A stretch of 64,000 bases of DNA from G963663315 sp965204925 (GCA_965204925.1 OZ242021.1:868001-932000), one strand, 5' to 3'; shown: positions 1 through 9,631, numbered from the stretch's first letter. Numbers and translations are program-made. The notes: generated by a model from the letters alone, not told the origin.

Positions 1-54
1 CACGATCGAGGCAGCCAGACAGATCAGGGGAATGGCAAGGTAGATATTCCTCAT
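1..54 (-). CDS. nuoL: NADH-quinone oxidoreductase subunit L, N-terminal fragment
   Basis: Only the first 18 codons are in the window; the gene runs off the left edge. The peptide reads MRNIYLAIPLICLAASIV, matching the first transmembrane helix of NuoL, a proton-pumping antiporter-like membrane subunit of complex I. The ATG overlaps the nuoK stop as ATGA, the usual translational coupling in nuo operons. The call rests on this short match plus position directly after nuoK. Confidence 0.85.
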   Translation of the reverse strand, partial: MRNIYLAIPLICLAASIV

Positions 55-356
55 CCCTTTAATGTATCCAGTTCGTCAACATTGATGGTTTGTCTGCTCC
101 TGAACAATACGATCAGGATGGCAAGCCCGATTGCCGCCTCTGCCGCAGCCACGGTCAGGACGAAAAATACGAAGACCTGGCCGGCGATATCATTCAGATA
201 GTACGAGAAAGCCACGAAGTTCAGATTGACGGCAAGCAGCAGCAGTTCGATCGCCATCAACAGGATCACGACATTCTTGCGGTTCAGGAATATTCCGACG
301 ACGCTGATGGCAAACAGGAGCGCCCCCAGAACGAGATAGTGGGAAAGTGGAATCAT
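51..356 (-). CDS. nuoK: NADH-quinone oxidoreductase subunit K
   Basis: A 101-residue protein of the standard NuoK length with three predicted transmembrane helices. It starts MIPLSHYLVLGALLFAISVVG. Conserved acidic residues lie inside the second helix (LLMAIELLLLAVNLN) and in the third (AAAEAAIGLAILI), as expected for the NuoK proton channel. The start codon overlaps the nuoJ stop by one base (TAATG) and its stop overlaps the nuoL start. It belongs to the inner-membrane arm of complex I. Confidence 0.97.
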   Translation of the reverse strand: MIPLSHYLVLGALLFAISVVGIFLNRKNVVILLMAIELLLLAVNLNFVAFSYYLNDIAGQVFVFFVLTVAAAEAAIGLAILIVLFRSRQTINVDELDTLKG

Positions 357-976
357 TATGAGTCCCGCCCCGCGGAAGAAGAGGTCTGCGGTTTCATTTT
401 CACGATGCGCAAACGGTCTTCGCGTTTTACCCGCGCTTGCCCCGCGGGGTCGATATATTTGCTGTCGGGGCGTTTTCTCATGGTCAGGGCAATGGCGGCA
501 ATAATCGCAACGAGCAGGATCAGCGCGGCAATTTCAAATGCGAAGACATAGTGGGTATACAACTGTCCGCCCAATTCCTTCGAATTGCTGTAATCGACCG
601 CCGGAGCTCGCGGCTGACCGTAATCGTCCACCCCGAAGGAAGCATGAAGCACGAGCGCAATTTGAACAACAAGCAATACCGCAATCAGTGAACCAATCGG
701 CAGATACCGGGTAAAGCCCGCGCGCAACCTGGCCAGGTCGATATCAAGCATCATGACAACGAACAGAAACAGTACCATGACGGCGCCGACATAGACGAGG
801 ACGAGGACAATAGCGAGGAATTCGGCACGCAACGTAATCCAGATACAGGCTGCGCTGAAAAACGCCAGCGCCAGAAACAATGCGGATTTCACCGGGTTGC
901 GTACGGTCACTACCATCGCGGCCGCAAAGACGAGAATGGCGCCAAATACATAGAACGTTGCTTGCAGAAATGTCAT
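356..976 (-). CDS. nuoJ: NADH-quinone oxidoreductase subunit J
   Basis: A 206-residue hydrophobic protein with about five transmembrane helices and the NuoJ signature around residues 58-72 (VLVYVGAVMVLFLFVVMML). The C-terminal ~40 residues are hydrophilic and lysine/arginine rich. It is a membrane subunit of complex I that contributes to coupling between the quinone site and the antiporter subunits. It lies 8 bases after nuoI and overlaps nuoK by one base. Confidence 0.96.
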   Translation of the reverse strand: MTFLQATFYVFGAILVFAAAMVVTVRNPVKSALFLALAFFSAACIWITLRAEFLAIVLVLVYVGAVMVLFLFVVMMLDIDLARLRAGFTRYLPIGSLIAVLLVVQIALVLHASFGVDDYGQPRAPAVDYSNSKELGGQLYTHYVFAFEIAALILLVAIIAAIALTMRKRPDSKYIDPAGQARVKREDRLRIVKMKPQTSSSAGRDS

Positions 977-984
977 CGCCCGAT

Positions 985-1476
985 TTACCGGTAAGCTGAA
1001 TCCTGTTCGCGCGCGGCGGCAATCTCCGCTTCGTAGCGATCCCCTACTGCCAGCAGTCCCTGTTTATCGATCACACGCTCCGCGTTCTCTTCCATGTGGA
1101 ATTCATGAATATCGGTCATCACGATCGCATCCACCGGACAGGCTTCCTCGCAAAACCCGCAGTAAACGCATTTGAACAGGTCGATGTCATAGCGGGTGGT
1201 GCGCCGGGTGCCGTCCTCGCGTTCTTCGGAATCAATGGTGATAGCCAGCGCCGGGCATACCGCTTCACACAGTTTACAGGCGATGCAGCGTTCCTCGCCA
1301 TTGGGATAGCGGCGCAGCGCGTGCAGGCCGCGGAAGCGCGGGGACTTCGGCGTTTTCTCTTCCGGATACATGATCGTCGTTTTCCTGTTGAATAACTGAC
1401 GGCCGGTTACCCCCAGACCCTTCCTCAGTTCTTGCAGGGAAAAGGTTTTATACAGTTGTCCGAGGCGCGCAAACAT
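985..1476 (-). CDS. nuoI: NADH-quinone oxidoreductase subunit I, 2x[4Fe-4S] ferredoxin-like
   Basis: Carries two complete [4Fe-4S] motifs, CIACKLCEAVCP and CVYCGFCEEACP, that pass electrons (clusters N6a/N6b) from NuoG towards NuoB. From the ATG at 1476 it has 163 residues, the usual NuoI length. The frame extends to ATGs at 1500 and 1518, which would overlap nuoH; none of these starts has a strong Shine-Dalgarno, so the choice rests on family length. It sits between nuoH and nuoJ in the operon. Confidence 0.95.
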   Translation of the reverse strand: MFARLGQLYKTFSLQELRKGLGVTGRQLFNRKTTIMYPEEKTPKSPRFRGLHALRRYPNGEERCIACKLCEAVCPALAITIDSEEREDGTRRTTRYDIDLFKCVYCGFCEEACPVDAIVMTDIHEFHMEENAERVIDKQGLLAVGDRYEAEIAAAREQDSAYR

Positions 1477-1504
1477 TGTCTGACTGTCGTGTAATTTCAT
1501 AGCG

Positions 1505-2551
1505 TTATGCAAAAACAAATCCGAGCGGCGTATGGAACTTCCCCAGACCGATCACGACAATCCATACGAGGGTGACCGGTATCAGGACTTTCCAGCCAAG
1601 GCGCATGATCTGGTCGTAGCGATAGCGCGGGAACGTCGCGCGGAACCACAGAAACAGGAATGCCACCGCGGCGGTTTTCACCGCAAACCAGAACAGCCCG
1701 GGAAACCAGGTGAACGGCGCCATCTCAAGCGGCGGCAGCCACCCTCCCAGAAACATCAACACGGTTAGCGCCGCAATCAATATCATGTTGGCGTATTCCG
1801 CCAGGAAAAACACGGCGAAACCCATACCGGAATATTCGACATGGAAGCCGGCGACAATCTCCGACTCACCTTCTGCCACATCGAACGGCGCCCGATTGGT
1901 TTCTGCCACTCCAGAGATGAAATACACGACAAACAACGGCAGCAGGGGCAGCCAGTACCACTGCCAGAAGCCGCCGGACTGGTGCAGCACAATTTCCCGC
2001 AGGTTGAGACTGCCGGCAACCATCAGCACCCCTACGAGGGCAAAGCCCATGGCAATCTCATAAGCAACAATCTGTGCGGCAGAGCGCATGGCGCCAAGAA
2101 AGGCGTATTTGGAGTTCGATGCCCAGCCAGCCACAATCACCCCATAAACCCCCATCGAGGTCAGGGCAAGCACATACAACAGGCTGGCGTCAATATCGGC
2201 CAGTACCAGCGAGTCGGTAAAGGGAACCACGGCCCAGGCCGCAAGCGCCGGCGCCAGGGAAAGAACGGGCGCGGCCAGAAACAGGTAGCGGTTGGATTTG
2301 CGGGGGATCACGATCTCCTTGAACATCAGTTTGACGACATCGGCGATCGGCTGCCCCCAGCCCTTGACGCCGACCCGGTTCGGCCCGACCCGGGTCTGCA
2401 TATACCCGATCAGTTTGCGTTCGGCAAAAGTGAACCATGCCACGCACGCCATCAGCGGCGCCAGGATCAGGGCGATCTTGATCATGATCCAGACGAGCTG
2501 CTGCAAACCGTGCGGCAACCATCCGGTGGTCGAGAAATAGAAATCAGCCAT
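1505..2551 (-). CDS. nuoH: NADH-quinone oxidoreductase subunit H
   Basis: A 348-residue protein with eight or nine transmembrane helices. The family signatures TFAERKLIGYMQTRVGPNR and ETNRAPFDVAEGESEIVAGF are both present; these loops form the quinone-binding interface of complex I. The ATG at 2551 overlaps the nuoG stop as TGATG, which decides the start; the frame remains open upstream to 2602 but that extension would lie inside nuoG. Confidence 0.97.
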   Translation of the reverse strand: MADFYFSTTGWLPHGLQQLVWIMIKIALILAPLMACVAWFTFAERKLIGYMQTRVGPNRVGVKGWGQPIADVVKLMFKEIVIPRKSNRYLFLAAPVLSLAPALAAWAVVPFTDSLVLADIDASLLYVLALTSMGVYGVIVAGWASNSKYAFLGAMRSAAQIVAYEIAMGFALVGVLMVAGSLNLREIVLHQSGGFWQWYWLPLLPLFVVYFISGVAETNRAPFDVAEGESEIVAGFHVEYSGMGFAVFFLAEYANMILIAALTVLMFLGGWLPPLEMAPFTWFPGLFWFAVKTAAVAFLFLWFRATFPRYRYDQIMRLGWKVLIPVTLVWIVVIGLGKFHTPLGFVFA

Positions 2552-4929
2552 CAGACGTCGCCATCCCGCGGCGCTTTCAGAATATGGACCCTCGCATGGC
2601 ATGGCAGACCGGCCGTTTCATGGAATCCGGCGGGAATGTGGACGCAGTTTTCCGCGAGGCGAGAATCCAGGCGCAGAGGCAGCCGGACGCCGGCGGAGCG
2701 ATCTTGCCCCAACTCCTGCACGATCACCGTGTCGCCTTCGGCCAGCCCCGGTTTTTGCGCCGTGGCGGGATGAACGGATGCCGCCGGCGCGGGATTGTCC
2801 GCCGTGCGCTGCAACGCCGGTGCATTGCGCAGTGTAACCTCGCCGCGATACATCGGCATATCTGCGATGCGCAGCAGCCCGCCGCCATTGGACACAGACA
2901 GCAATGGACTGATGCGGTACTGTGTCGAACGCGCACGCAGCTGCAGGTTGTCAATGTCAACCGTCGATCGGATCTCGGCCATGACCTCATCAAGGGTGAT
3001 GAATTCGAATCCGTCGCAGTGCATGAAATTTCCCAGCACACGCAGCGCCTTCCAGGCGGGGCGCGACTGGCCCGCAGGGTTGACGGCGACCGCCGCCATC
3101 TGCACGCGGCCTTCGCAGTTGACAAAAGCGCCGGCAGACTCGGTAAAGGCAGCGACCGGCAACAGCACATCCGCGTACCTCTTGACCGACTCGCTTTGAA
3201 AAGCGCTCATCTGGACTACGAAGCGCGCATCAAGCATGGCGGCGGTGGCCGCCCTTGCGTCGATACAGTCGAGTTCCGGTTCACAACCGAGCAGCACAAA
3301 GCCCTGCATCCCGCCAGCCAGCATGTCGTGGAGGTTTTTGCCATTGGCGCGCGGCCGGCAGTTCGCGATATGCCCGGCGACACTGTTGGCGGGCGCCAGT
3401 ATAGCGAGCTTGCAACCTGCCGTATCGGCGACCCAGCTAGCAATGGCCTTGATGACACTGGCATCCGCGTGCTGCTGCGCCAACGCTCCCAGAACGATCA
3501 ACCCGTTGCTGCCCGCATCCACGAGGTTTTGCGCGGATTGTTGCATGCCGGGGTTCTCGCCGGAAAGCGCCCGTATATCCGCAGGCAGGGCAACGGAGCG
3601 AATTGCGGCGATACTCATGGCAAGCTCCGCGAGCCGCGATACCAAGTCGCCGCCGACCCCGCAAGCGGACTCGACCAGAGCGAAGTTCAGATCATAATCA
3701 ACCGGATTGATGGCGCTGATACGGGTCACGCCGTTCCTCCACCCCCGCCGCATCTTCAGGGACAGCAACGGTTGTTCCTTGCGGATATTGGAGCCCACGA
3801 GCAATACGGCATGTTGTTTGTCATAATCGCTGACGGCCGCTTCCGACACCGGCCAGACGCCCATGTCATCGTCCCTGAAATCACACTGCTGCAAACGGTA
3901 GTCGACGTTTTCACCGCCCAACCCCCGGATCAGTTTCTGCAACAGGTAAAACTCCTCAAGCGTCGAAGCGGGGCTGGCAATTCCGCCGATGTCACCGGCG
4001 GACCCGGCCTCGATAATGGCGCGCAGCCCTTCGGCGGCAAACACAAGGGCCGTTTCCCAGTCGGTTGCCCGCCAACGGCCGTTCTCGCGGATCATCGGTT
4101 CGAGCAGGCGCCGCTCACTGTTGACCGCTTCATAGGAAAAGCGGTCCCGGTCTGCCAGCCAGCATTCGTTGATTGCCGGGTTTTCGATCGGTAAAACCCG
4201 CTCGACCCGACCCCTCAGCGTCTGGATATTGATACTGGTTGCGAGACAATCGTGCGGGCTGACGGACGCATGGTTCTCCATTTCCCAGGAGCGCGCGGAA
4301 AAACGGTAAGGACGCGACGTAAGAGCGCCGACCGGACACAGATCAATCATGTTGCCGGAAACTTCAGAATCCACCGGACGGCTCAGGAACGTGGTGATTC
4401 TGGCATGCTCGCCGCGCCCCGGCATACCCATTTCAACCACCCCGGCGACCTCTTCCCCGAAACGCACACAGCGCGTACAGTGAATACAACGGGTCATTTC
4501 CGTAGCGATCAACGGCCCGATATCGTAATTCGGCACGACCCGTTTGGCTTCCATGAAGCGTGAATCGTCCCCGCCATACCCCATCGCCTGATCCTGCAAG
4601 GGGCACTCGCCTCCCTGATCGCAAACCGGACAATCCAGCGGATGATTGATCAGCAGAAATTCCATCGTGCCGCGCTGGGCTTCGCGGGCCAGTTTCGAAC
4701 GGGTAAAGACCTTCATGCCGGCGCTGACCGGAGTAGCGCATGCCGGCATCGGTTTGGGCGCCCGCTCCACTTCCACGAGGCACATGCGGCAATTCGCCGC
4801 GACGGACAGTTTTTCATGGTAGCAGAAACGGGGGATATAAATATCGTTGCGGTCGGTGACGCGAATCAGCATTTCACCGGCCTCGGCTTCAAGTTCCCTG
4901 CCGTTGACTTGTATTTTTATCGTATCCAT
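2551..4929 (-). CDS. nuoG: NADH-quinone oxidoreductase subunit G
   Basis: A 792-residue subunit of the peripheral arm. The N-terminus holds a [2Fe-2S] ferredoxin domain (CRMCLVEVE near residue 46), then the His/Cys [4Fe-4S] site (HPLDCPVCDQGGECPLQDQ), then CIHCTRCVRF. The rest is a degenerate molybdopterin-oxidoreductase fold. It relays electrons from NuoE/NuoF to NuoI. It is 9 bases downstream of nuoF and coupled to nuoH through TGATG. Confidence 0.97.
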   Translation of the reverse strand: MDTIKIQVNGRELEAEAGEMLIRVTDRNDIYIPRFCYHEKLSVAANCRMCLVEVERAPKPMPACATPVSAGMKVFTRSKLAREAQRGTMEFLLINHPLDCPVCDQGGECPLQDQAMGYGGDDSRFMEAKRVVPNYDIGPLIATEMTRCIHCTRCVRFGEEVAGVVEMGMPGRGEHARITTFLSRPVDSEVSGNMIDLCPVGALTSRPYRFSARSWEMENHASVSPHDCLATSINIQTLRGRVERVLPIENPAINECWLADRDRFSYEAVNSERRLLEPMIRENGRWRATDWETALVFAAEGLRAIIEAGSAGDIGGIASPASTLEEFYLLQKLIRGLGGENVDYRLQQCDFRDDDMGVWPVSEAAVSDYDKQHAVLLVGSNIRKEQPLLSLKMRRGWRNGVTRISAINPVDYDLNFALVESACGVGGDLVSRLAELAMSIAAIRSVALPADIRALSGENPGMQQSAQNLVDAGSNGLIVLGALAQQHADASVIKAIASWVADTAGCKLAILAPANSVAGHIANCRPRANGKNLHDMLAGGMQGFVLLGCEPELDCIDARAATAAMLDARFVVQMSAFQSESVKRYADVLLPVAAFTESAGAFVNCEGRVQMAAVAVNPAGQSRPAWKALRVLGNFMHCDGFEFITLDEVMAEIRSTVDIDNLQLRARSTQYRISPLLSVSNGGGLLRIADMPMYRGEVTLRNAPALQRTADNPAPAASVHPATAQKPGLAEGDTVIVQELGQDRSAGVRLPLRLDSRLAENCVHIPAGFHETAGLPCHARVHILKAPRDGDV

Positions 4930-4938
4930 CGCTCCCCG

Positions 4939-6243
4939 TTACCCGATCTTCGCTTCGAATTCATGCCGGAAATGCGCCAGGAAACTTTGTACGGGCCAAG
5001 CCGCCGCGTCGCCCAGGGCGCAGATCGTGCGCCCCTCTATGCGGTTGGCGACATCAAGCAGGGTATCGAGGTCTTCAGCCCTGCCCCGACCCGAATCAAT
5101 ACGCTGCAAGATACGGTACAACCAGCCGGTGCCCTCGCGGCAGGGCGTACACTGGCCGCAGGACTCTTCGTAGTAGAAATACGCGATGCGTTTGAGAACT
5201 TTCACCATATCCGTGGTCTCATCCATGACAATTACAGAACCGGCGCCGACCGCGGAGCCGTGTTTTTGCAATGAATCGTAATCCATACTGGCCTGCATGA
5301 TCTTTTCCGCGGGCATGACCGGCACCGATGAGCCACCGGGGATCACGGCTTTCAACCTGCGCCCTTTCCATACCCCGCCCGCCATTTCCAGCAGTTCGCG
5401 AAAGGGCGTACCCATGCTGATCTCGTAATTTCCGGGGCGCTCGACATGGCCGGTCACGGAAAATATCTTTACCCCTCCGGCATTTTCAACGCCCAGCTGC
5501 CTGAACCATGCGCCATCCATCCAGTTGCCGTTCGCCCTGAGGATTGCCGGCACAGAGGCGAACGATTCCGTATTGTTTATCGTGGTCGGCTTGCCGTACA
5601 GTCCGAATGCGGCCGGGAACGGGGGCTTGAAACGCGGTTCGCCTTTCTTGCCTTCCAGTGAATTGAGCAACGCCGTTTCCTCGCCGCAGATATAGGCTCC
5701 CGCCCCGAGATGGTTGTGCAACTCGAAATCGAAACCCGAACCGAACAGGTTGCGGCCCAACAGTCCGTTCTCGCGGGCCTCCGCCAGCGCTTCCTCCATG
5801 ACCTCATAGGGTTCCCGAAATTCACCGCGTATATAGTTGTAACCGACGGTGGCGCCCATCGCATAACCGCCAATGACCATGCCTTCAATCAGGGCATGGG
5901 GATTGAGCCGCATGATGTCGCGGTCCTTGCAGGTGCCGGGTTCGCCTTCATCGGAATTACACACGATATATTTCTGCGCGGGCGATTTACGCGGCATGAA
6001 ACCCCATTTCACACCCACGGGAAAGCCGGCGCCGCCCCGCCCGCGGATGTTCGACTGTTTGATCGTCTCTATGATTTCGCTATGCGGCACCTGGCCGGCA
6101 AGCGCTTTCTCCAATGCCCGGTAACCGCCGTTGGCGCGGTAACTGCGCAGTGTCCAGGGTTTTTCGATAGACGGGTCGGGCAAGCTGACATTGCATGCCC
6201 TGCGCAACGAGCTGAAGCGTCCGGCAACGAGAGACAGGTTCAT
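4939..6243 (-). CDS. nuoF: NADH-quinone oxidoreductase subunit F, NADH/FMN-binding
   Basis: A 434-residue flavoprotein that oxidises NADH. It shows the FMN/NADH-binding glycine loop IRGRGGAGFPVG near residue 70 and the C-terminal [4Fe-4S] motif ESCGQCTPCREG followed by a distal CALG cysteine. The start overlaps the nuoE stop by four bases (ATGA). Length and motifs agree with canonical NuoF. Confidence 0.97.
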   Translation of the reverse strand: MNLSLVAGRFSSLRRACNVSLPDPSIEKPWTLRSYRANGGYRALEKALAGQVPHSEIIETIKQSNIRGRGGAGFPVGVKWGFMPRKSPAQKYIVCNSDEGEPGTCKDRDIMRLNPHALIEGMVIGGYAMGATVGYNYIRGEFREPYEVMEEALAEARENGLLGRNLFGSGFDFELHNHLGAGAYICGEETALLNSLEGKKGEPRFKPPFPAAFGLYGKPTTINNTESFASVPAILRANGNWMDGAWFRQLGVENAGGVKIFSVTGHVERPGNYEISMGTPFRELLEMAGGVWKGRRLKAVIPGGSSVPVMPAEKIMQASMDYDSLQKHGSAVGAGSVIVMDETTDMVKVLKRIAYFYYEESCGQCTPCREGTGWLYRILQRIDSGRGRAEDLDTLLDVANRIEGRTICALGDAAAWPVQSFLAHFRHEFEAKIG

Positions 6244-6737
6244 GCCAGCGCCTCCAGAATCCGATCAACCTTGTCAGGGGTCAGATTTTCATAGTAATGA
6301 TGCCCTATCTGCATCATCGGCGCTCCGGCGCAGGCGGCCAGACATTCCACTTCCTTCAGGGTAAAGCGGCCGTCAGCAGTGGTTTCACCGAACTGGATAC
6401 CGAGCTTTTGCTGAAGGTGAGCGGCAATCTCATCGGAGCCGCGCAACATACAGGAGACATTGGTGCACAGACATACTTTGTGCCTGCCTGTCGGGGCCAG
6501 GTCATACATGGAATAAAAGGTCGCGACTTCATACGCCTTGATCGGCGGCGTCCCGATTATGCCGGCAACATATTCAATCAGTTCTCCGCTCAGCCAGCCA
6601 TGTTCGTCCTGGGCGATCCTCAAGGCGGCCATCAGCGCGGACTGGCGCTGGTCCGCCGGGTATTTGCCCAGTTCATGCTCGATCTGTTGCATGGAGGCGG
6701 CGCATAGCCGGGAGTGGTTCTTGCAATTGGCTGCCAT
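6240..6737 (-). CDS. nuoE: NADH-quinone oxidoreductase subunit E
   Basis: A 165-residue thioredoxin-like [2Fe-2S] protein. The cluster ligands are visible as CTNVSC around residues 91-96 and CLAAC about 36 residues later. NuoE with NuoF and NuoG makes the NADH dehydrogenase module. The gene starts 3 bases after the nuoD stop and overlaps nuoF. Confidence 0.96.
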   Translation of the reverse strand: MAANCKNHSRLCAASMQQIEHELGKYPADQRQSALMAALRIAQDEHGWLSGELIEYVAGIIGTPPIKAYEVATFYSMYDLAPTGRHKVCLCTNVSCMLRGSDEIAAHLQQKLGIQFGETTADGRFTLKEVECLAACAGAPMMQIGHHYYENLTPDKVDRILEALA

Positions 6738-6740
6738 TAT

Positions 6741-7994
6741 CTACCTGTCTACCTCGCCGAACACGATGTCCTGGGTGCCAATGATTGCAACCATATCGGC
6801 CAGCATGTGGCCGCTGGACATTTCATTCAGGGCGGCCAGGTGAGCGAAGCCGGGCGCGCGGATTTTGACCCGGTAAGGTTTGTTGGCGCCGTCCGAAACC
6901 AGGTAGATACCGAATTCTCCCTTGGGGTGTTCGATAGCCGCATAGGCTTCCCCGGCAGGTACGCAATAACCCTCGGTGAACAACTTGAAATGATGAATCA
7001 GCGACTCCATGTCGCCCTTCATGTTTTCCCGCGAAGGCGGCGTCAGCTTGTGATCATCGAGAATGACCGCCCCCGGATGGTTGCGCAGCCAGTCGATGCA
7101 CTGCCTGATCATGCGGTTGGACTGACGCATTTCCTCGACCCGCACCAGATAGCGATCATAACAGTCTCCGTTCGTACCAACCGGAATATCGAAATCCATA
7201 CGATCATAAACCTCATAGGGCTGTTTCTTGCGCAGGTCCCATTCCACCCCCGAACCTCGCAGCATGGGGCCGCTAAAACCCAGCGCTTTTGCCCGATCAG
7301 GTTCAACAATGCCGATGTCCACAGTCCTCTGTTTCCAGATACGGTTATCGCTCAACAGGGTTTCATATTCGTCGACACGGGCCGGGAACCTCTCGGTGAA
7401 GGCTTCGATAAAATCCAGCAATGAGCCTTCGCGGGTCTCGTTGCGCGCCCTCATCTCGTCTTCGGAATGGCGCTGCGTGGTCGCATATTTCGGCATCCGG
7501 TCGGGCAAGTCCCGATACACCCCGCCGGGGCGGTAGTACGTGGCGTGCATGCGCGCCCCGGATACCGCCTCGTAACAATCCATCAGATCTTCCCGTTCAC
7601 GGAAGCAGTACAGGAATACGGTCATGGCGCCGATATCCAGCGCGTGGGCGCCGAGCCACAGGCAGTGATTGAGAATGCGCGTGATTTCGTCGAACAGCAC
7701 CCGGATGTATTGGGCGCGCAGCGGAATTTCGATACCGAGCATTTTCTCGATTGCCATGACATAGGCATGCTCGTTACACATCATGGAGACATAATCCAGA
7801 CGATCCATGTAGCCGATACTCTGGTTCCAGGGCTTCGTCTCTGCCAGTTTTTCCGTGCCCCGGTGCAAAAGGCCGATATGCGGGTCGCAGCGCTCGATCA
7901 CCTCACCGCCCATTTCCATGATCACCCTGAGCACGCCGTGCGCGGCCGGATGCTGCGGTCCGAAATTCATCGTGTAGTTGCGGATCTCGGCCAT
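6741..7994 (-). CDS. nuoD: NADH-quinone oxidoreductase subunit D (49 kDa)
   Basis: A 417-residue protein opening with the NuoD signature NFGPQHPAAHGVLR, whose His participates in the ubiquinone-reduction site, followed by HIGLLHRGTEKL and the conserved ending DIVFGEVDR. It is separate from nuoC, unlike the fused NuoCD of enteric bacteria. Its ATG overlaps the nuoC stop (TGATG). Confidence 0.97.
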   Translation of the reverse strand: MAEIRNYTMNFGPQHPAAHGVLRVIMEMGGEVIERCDPHIGLLHRGTEKLAETKPWNQSIGYMDRLDYVSMMCNEHAYVMAIEKMLGIEIPLRAQYIRVLFDEITRILNHCLWLGAHALDIGAMTVFLYCFREREDLMDCYEAVSGARMHATYYRPGGVYRDLPDRMPKYATTQRHSEDEMRARNETREGSLLDFIEAFTERFPARVDEYETLLSDNRIWKQRTVDIGIVEPDRAKALGFSGPMLRGSGVEWDLRKKQPYEVYDRMDFDIPVGTNGDCYDRYLVRVEEMRQSNRMIRQCIDWLRNHPGAVILDDHKLTPPSRENMKGDMESLIHHFKLFTEGYCVPAGEAYAAIEHPKGEFGIYLVSDGANKPYRVKIRAPGFAHLAALNEMSSGHMLADMVAIIGTQDIVFGEVDR

Positions 7995-8602
7995 CAGTCG
8001 GCGCCCTCAAGCGGGTCAGGAGCGGCGAACGAATCCTCGCGGATCGTGCGCGGAACGAGGATACGCTCCTCGATAGTGACCGGTTCATAGATCACTCGCC
8101 CCTGTTTCTCATCGAAACGCATTTCCACACGCCCCGACAGCGGGAAGTCCTTGCGGAATGGATGGCCGATGAAGCCGTAATCGGTCAGCAGGCGGCGCAG
8201 ATCGGGATGCCCCCGGAAAATAATTCCATACAGGTCGAAGGCTTCGCGCTCGAACCAGTTTGCCGCAGGCCAGACATCAATAACGGAGTCGATGACCGGC
8301 TGCTCATTGTCCAGGTTGCAGCGCAGCCGCAGGCGCTGATTGTTGTCCAGCGACATCAAGTGATAGACGATCGCGTAACGACTGCCCGGCCAGGGGGTTC
8401 CGCCTTCCTGACCCCAGGTGGAGTAATCCATACCGCAAAGGTCGATCAGCTGGTCGAATCGGGTTTTTGGATCGTCTCTCAGGCGGTTGCAGACATCGAC
8501 AATCGACCGGGCGCGGATTTCACAGGTCAGTTCGCCGAGCCGGGTTTTGCCGGCGATCAAATCCTCACCGAGCAATTCGGCCATATACGCGGACAGGGTC
8601 AT
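7994..8602 (-). CDS. nuoC: NADH-quinone oxidoreductase subunit C (30 kDa)
   Basis: A 202-residue soluble subunit. The signature region WFEREAFDLYGIIFRGHPDL is followed by LRRLLTDYGFIGHPFRKDFP, both diagnostic for NuoC. It docks against NuoD in the connecting module of complex I. A 71-base gap separates it from nuoB, the longest gap inside this operon; nothing else was recognised in that gap. Confidence 0.96.
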   Translation of the reverse strand: MTLSAYMAELLGEDLIAGKTRLGELTCEIRARSIVDVCNRLRDDPKTRFDQLIDLCGMDYSTWGQEGGTPWPGSRYAIVYHLMSLDNNQRLRLRCNLDNEQPVIDSVIDVWPAANWFEREAFDLYGIIFRGHPDLRRLLTDYGFIGHPFRKDFPLSGRVEMRFDEKQGRVIYEPVTIEERILVPRTIREDSFAAPDPLEGAD

Positions 8603-8673
8603 GACGTTGCAGTGGCTCCCGAGGGTATTTCCGTGTCAGTTTCAACCATCAGGTCCAGCGCCCGGCAGCATAA

Positions 8674-9171
8674 TCAGGCAGCCGATACCGCCGCCGGTCG
8701 GGCAATAGTGCTGGTTTTCCTGATTTTTTTCTGTAGCTGCAGGATACCGTAGATCAACGCTTCGGCAGTGGGTGGACAGCCGGGAACATAGACATCGACC
8801 GGCACGATGCGGTCGCAGCCGCGCACCACGGAATAGGAATAATGATAATAACCGCCGCCATTGGCGCAAGACCCCATGGAGATGACCCAGCGTGGTTCGG
8901 GCATCTGATCATAGACCTTGCGCAGGGCGGGCGCCATTTTGTTGGTCAGCGTACCTGCCACGATCATGACATCGGATTGCCTCGGGCTCGGCCTGAACAG
9001 GATACCGAAACGGTCGAGGTCGTAGCGGGCAGCCCCCGCCTGCATCATTTCGACCGCGCAACAGGCCAGACCGAAAGTCATCGGCCACATCGAACCGGTG
9101 CGCGCCCAGTTAATCAAATCGTCCAGCCTGGCTGTCGCGAACCCTTCCCGCAAGGTACCTTCGAGCGCCAT
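8674..9171 (-). CDS. nuoB: NADH-quinone oxidoreductase subunit B, cluster N2 subunit
   Basis: A 165-residue protein carrying terminal cluster N2, which hands electrons to ubiquinone. The four ligands are visible: adjacent Cys37 and Cys38 (LACCAVEMM), Cys102 (GSCANGG) and Cys132 (VPGCPPT). It starts six bases after the nuoA stop. The last ~15 residues are variable, as in homologues. Confidence 0.97.
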   Translation of the reverse strand: MALEGTLREGFATARLDDLINWARTGSMWPMTFGLACCAVEMMQAGAARYDLDRFGILFRPSPRQSDVMIVAGTLTNKMAPALRKVYDQMPEPRWVISMGSCANGGGYYHYSYSVVRGCDRIVPVDVYVPGCPPTAEALIYGILQLQKKIRKTSTIARPAAVSAA

Positions 9172-9177
9172 CTCAAT

Positions 9178-9555
9178 CTACTCCCATTCCAGCGCGCCTT
9201 TTTTCCATTCGTAGATAAACCCGACTACGAGGACTGCGAGAAACAACATCATCGCCCAGAACCCGAACACGCCGATTTCATCAAGCACAATCGCCCACGG
9301 AAACAGAAACGCAATTTCAAGATCAAAAATGATAAACAGGATGGCTACCAGATAATATCTGACGTCAAATTTCATCCTGGAATCTTCGAATGCCTCGAAC
9401 CCGCACTCATAGGGCGAATTCTTTTGTTCGTCAGGTTTGCTCGGGGCCAGTATCTTGCCTGCCGAAATGGCCACCGCACCGACGGCAATGCCGACGATGA
9501 TGAATAACAGAATCGGTAAATAATCGGCTAACAAAACAAACTCCGTCCGGTTCAC
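9178..9555 (-). CDS. nuoA: NADH-quinone oxidoreductase subunit A
   Basis: The first gene of the nuo operon: 125 residues, three transmembrane helices, and the NuoA signature YECGFEAFEDSRMKFDVRYY. There is no ATG near the expected start. A GTG at 9555 opens the frame, but a TTG at 9534 is preceded by GGACGGAG at six-base spacing and would fit the family length as well, so the start is ambiguous. The GTG lies inside the ~80-bp repeat that also precedes upp. Confidence 0.95.
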   Translation of the reverse strand: MNRTEFVLLADYLPILLFIIVGIAVGAVAISAGKILAPSKPDEQKNSPYECGFEAFEDSRMKFDVRYYLVAILFIIFDLEIAFLFPWAIVLDEIGVFGFWAMMLFLAVLVVGFIYEWKKGALEWE

Positions 9556-9631
9556 TGGCCGGTTGCAAACCCGGCCTGCCGCAAAACTGTTATTCTAAAC
9601 CATTTGGGCGAAAAAAACCCGGTATCGAATG
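9550..9631. repeat. Direct repeat copy 1, upstream of nuoA
   Basis: About 82 bases nearly identical to 10471-10549. They share the stretch from GTTCACTGGC to GGTATCGAATG; the internal A-run is 7 here and 6 in the other copy. On the minus strand it lies just before nuoA and includes TTTAGAATAACAG, which could hold a -10-like element, but no convincing -35 is visible. The 85 bases between the repeat and upp show no gene. Confidence 0.85.

Noticed and set aside
2584..4194. 536-residue plus-strand frame inside nuoG
   Set aside because: Shadow of nuoG, which has all expected iron-sulfur motifs on the minus strand.
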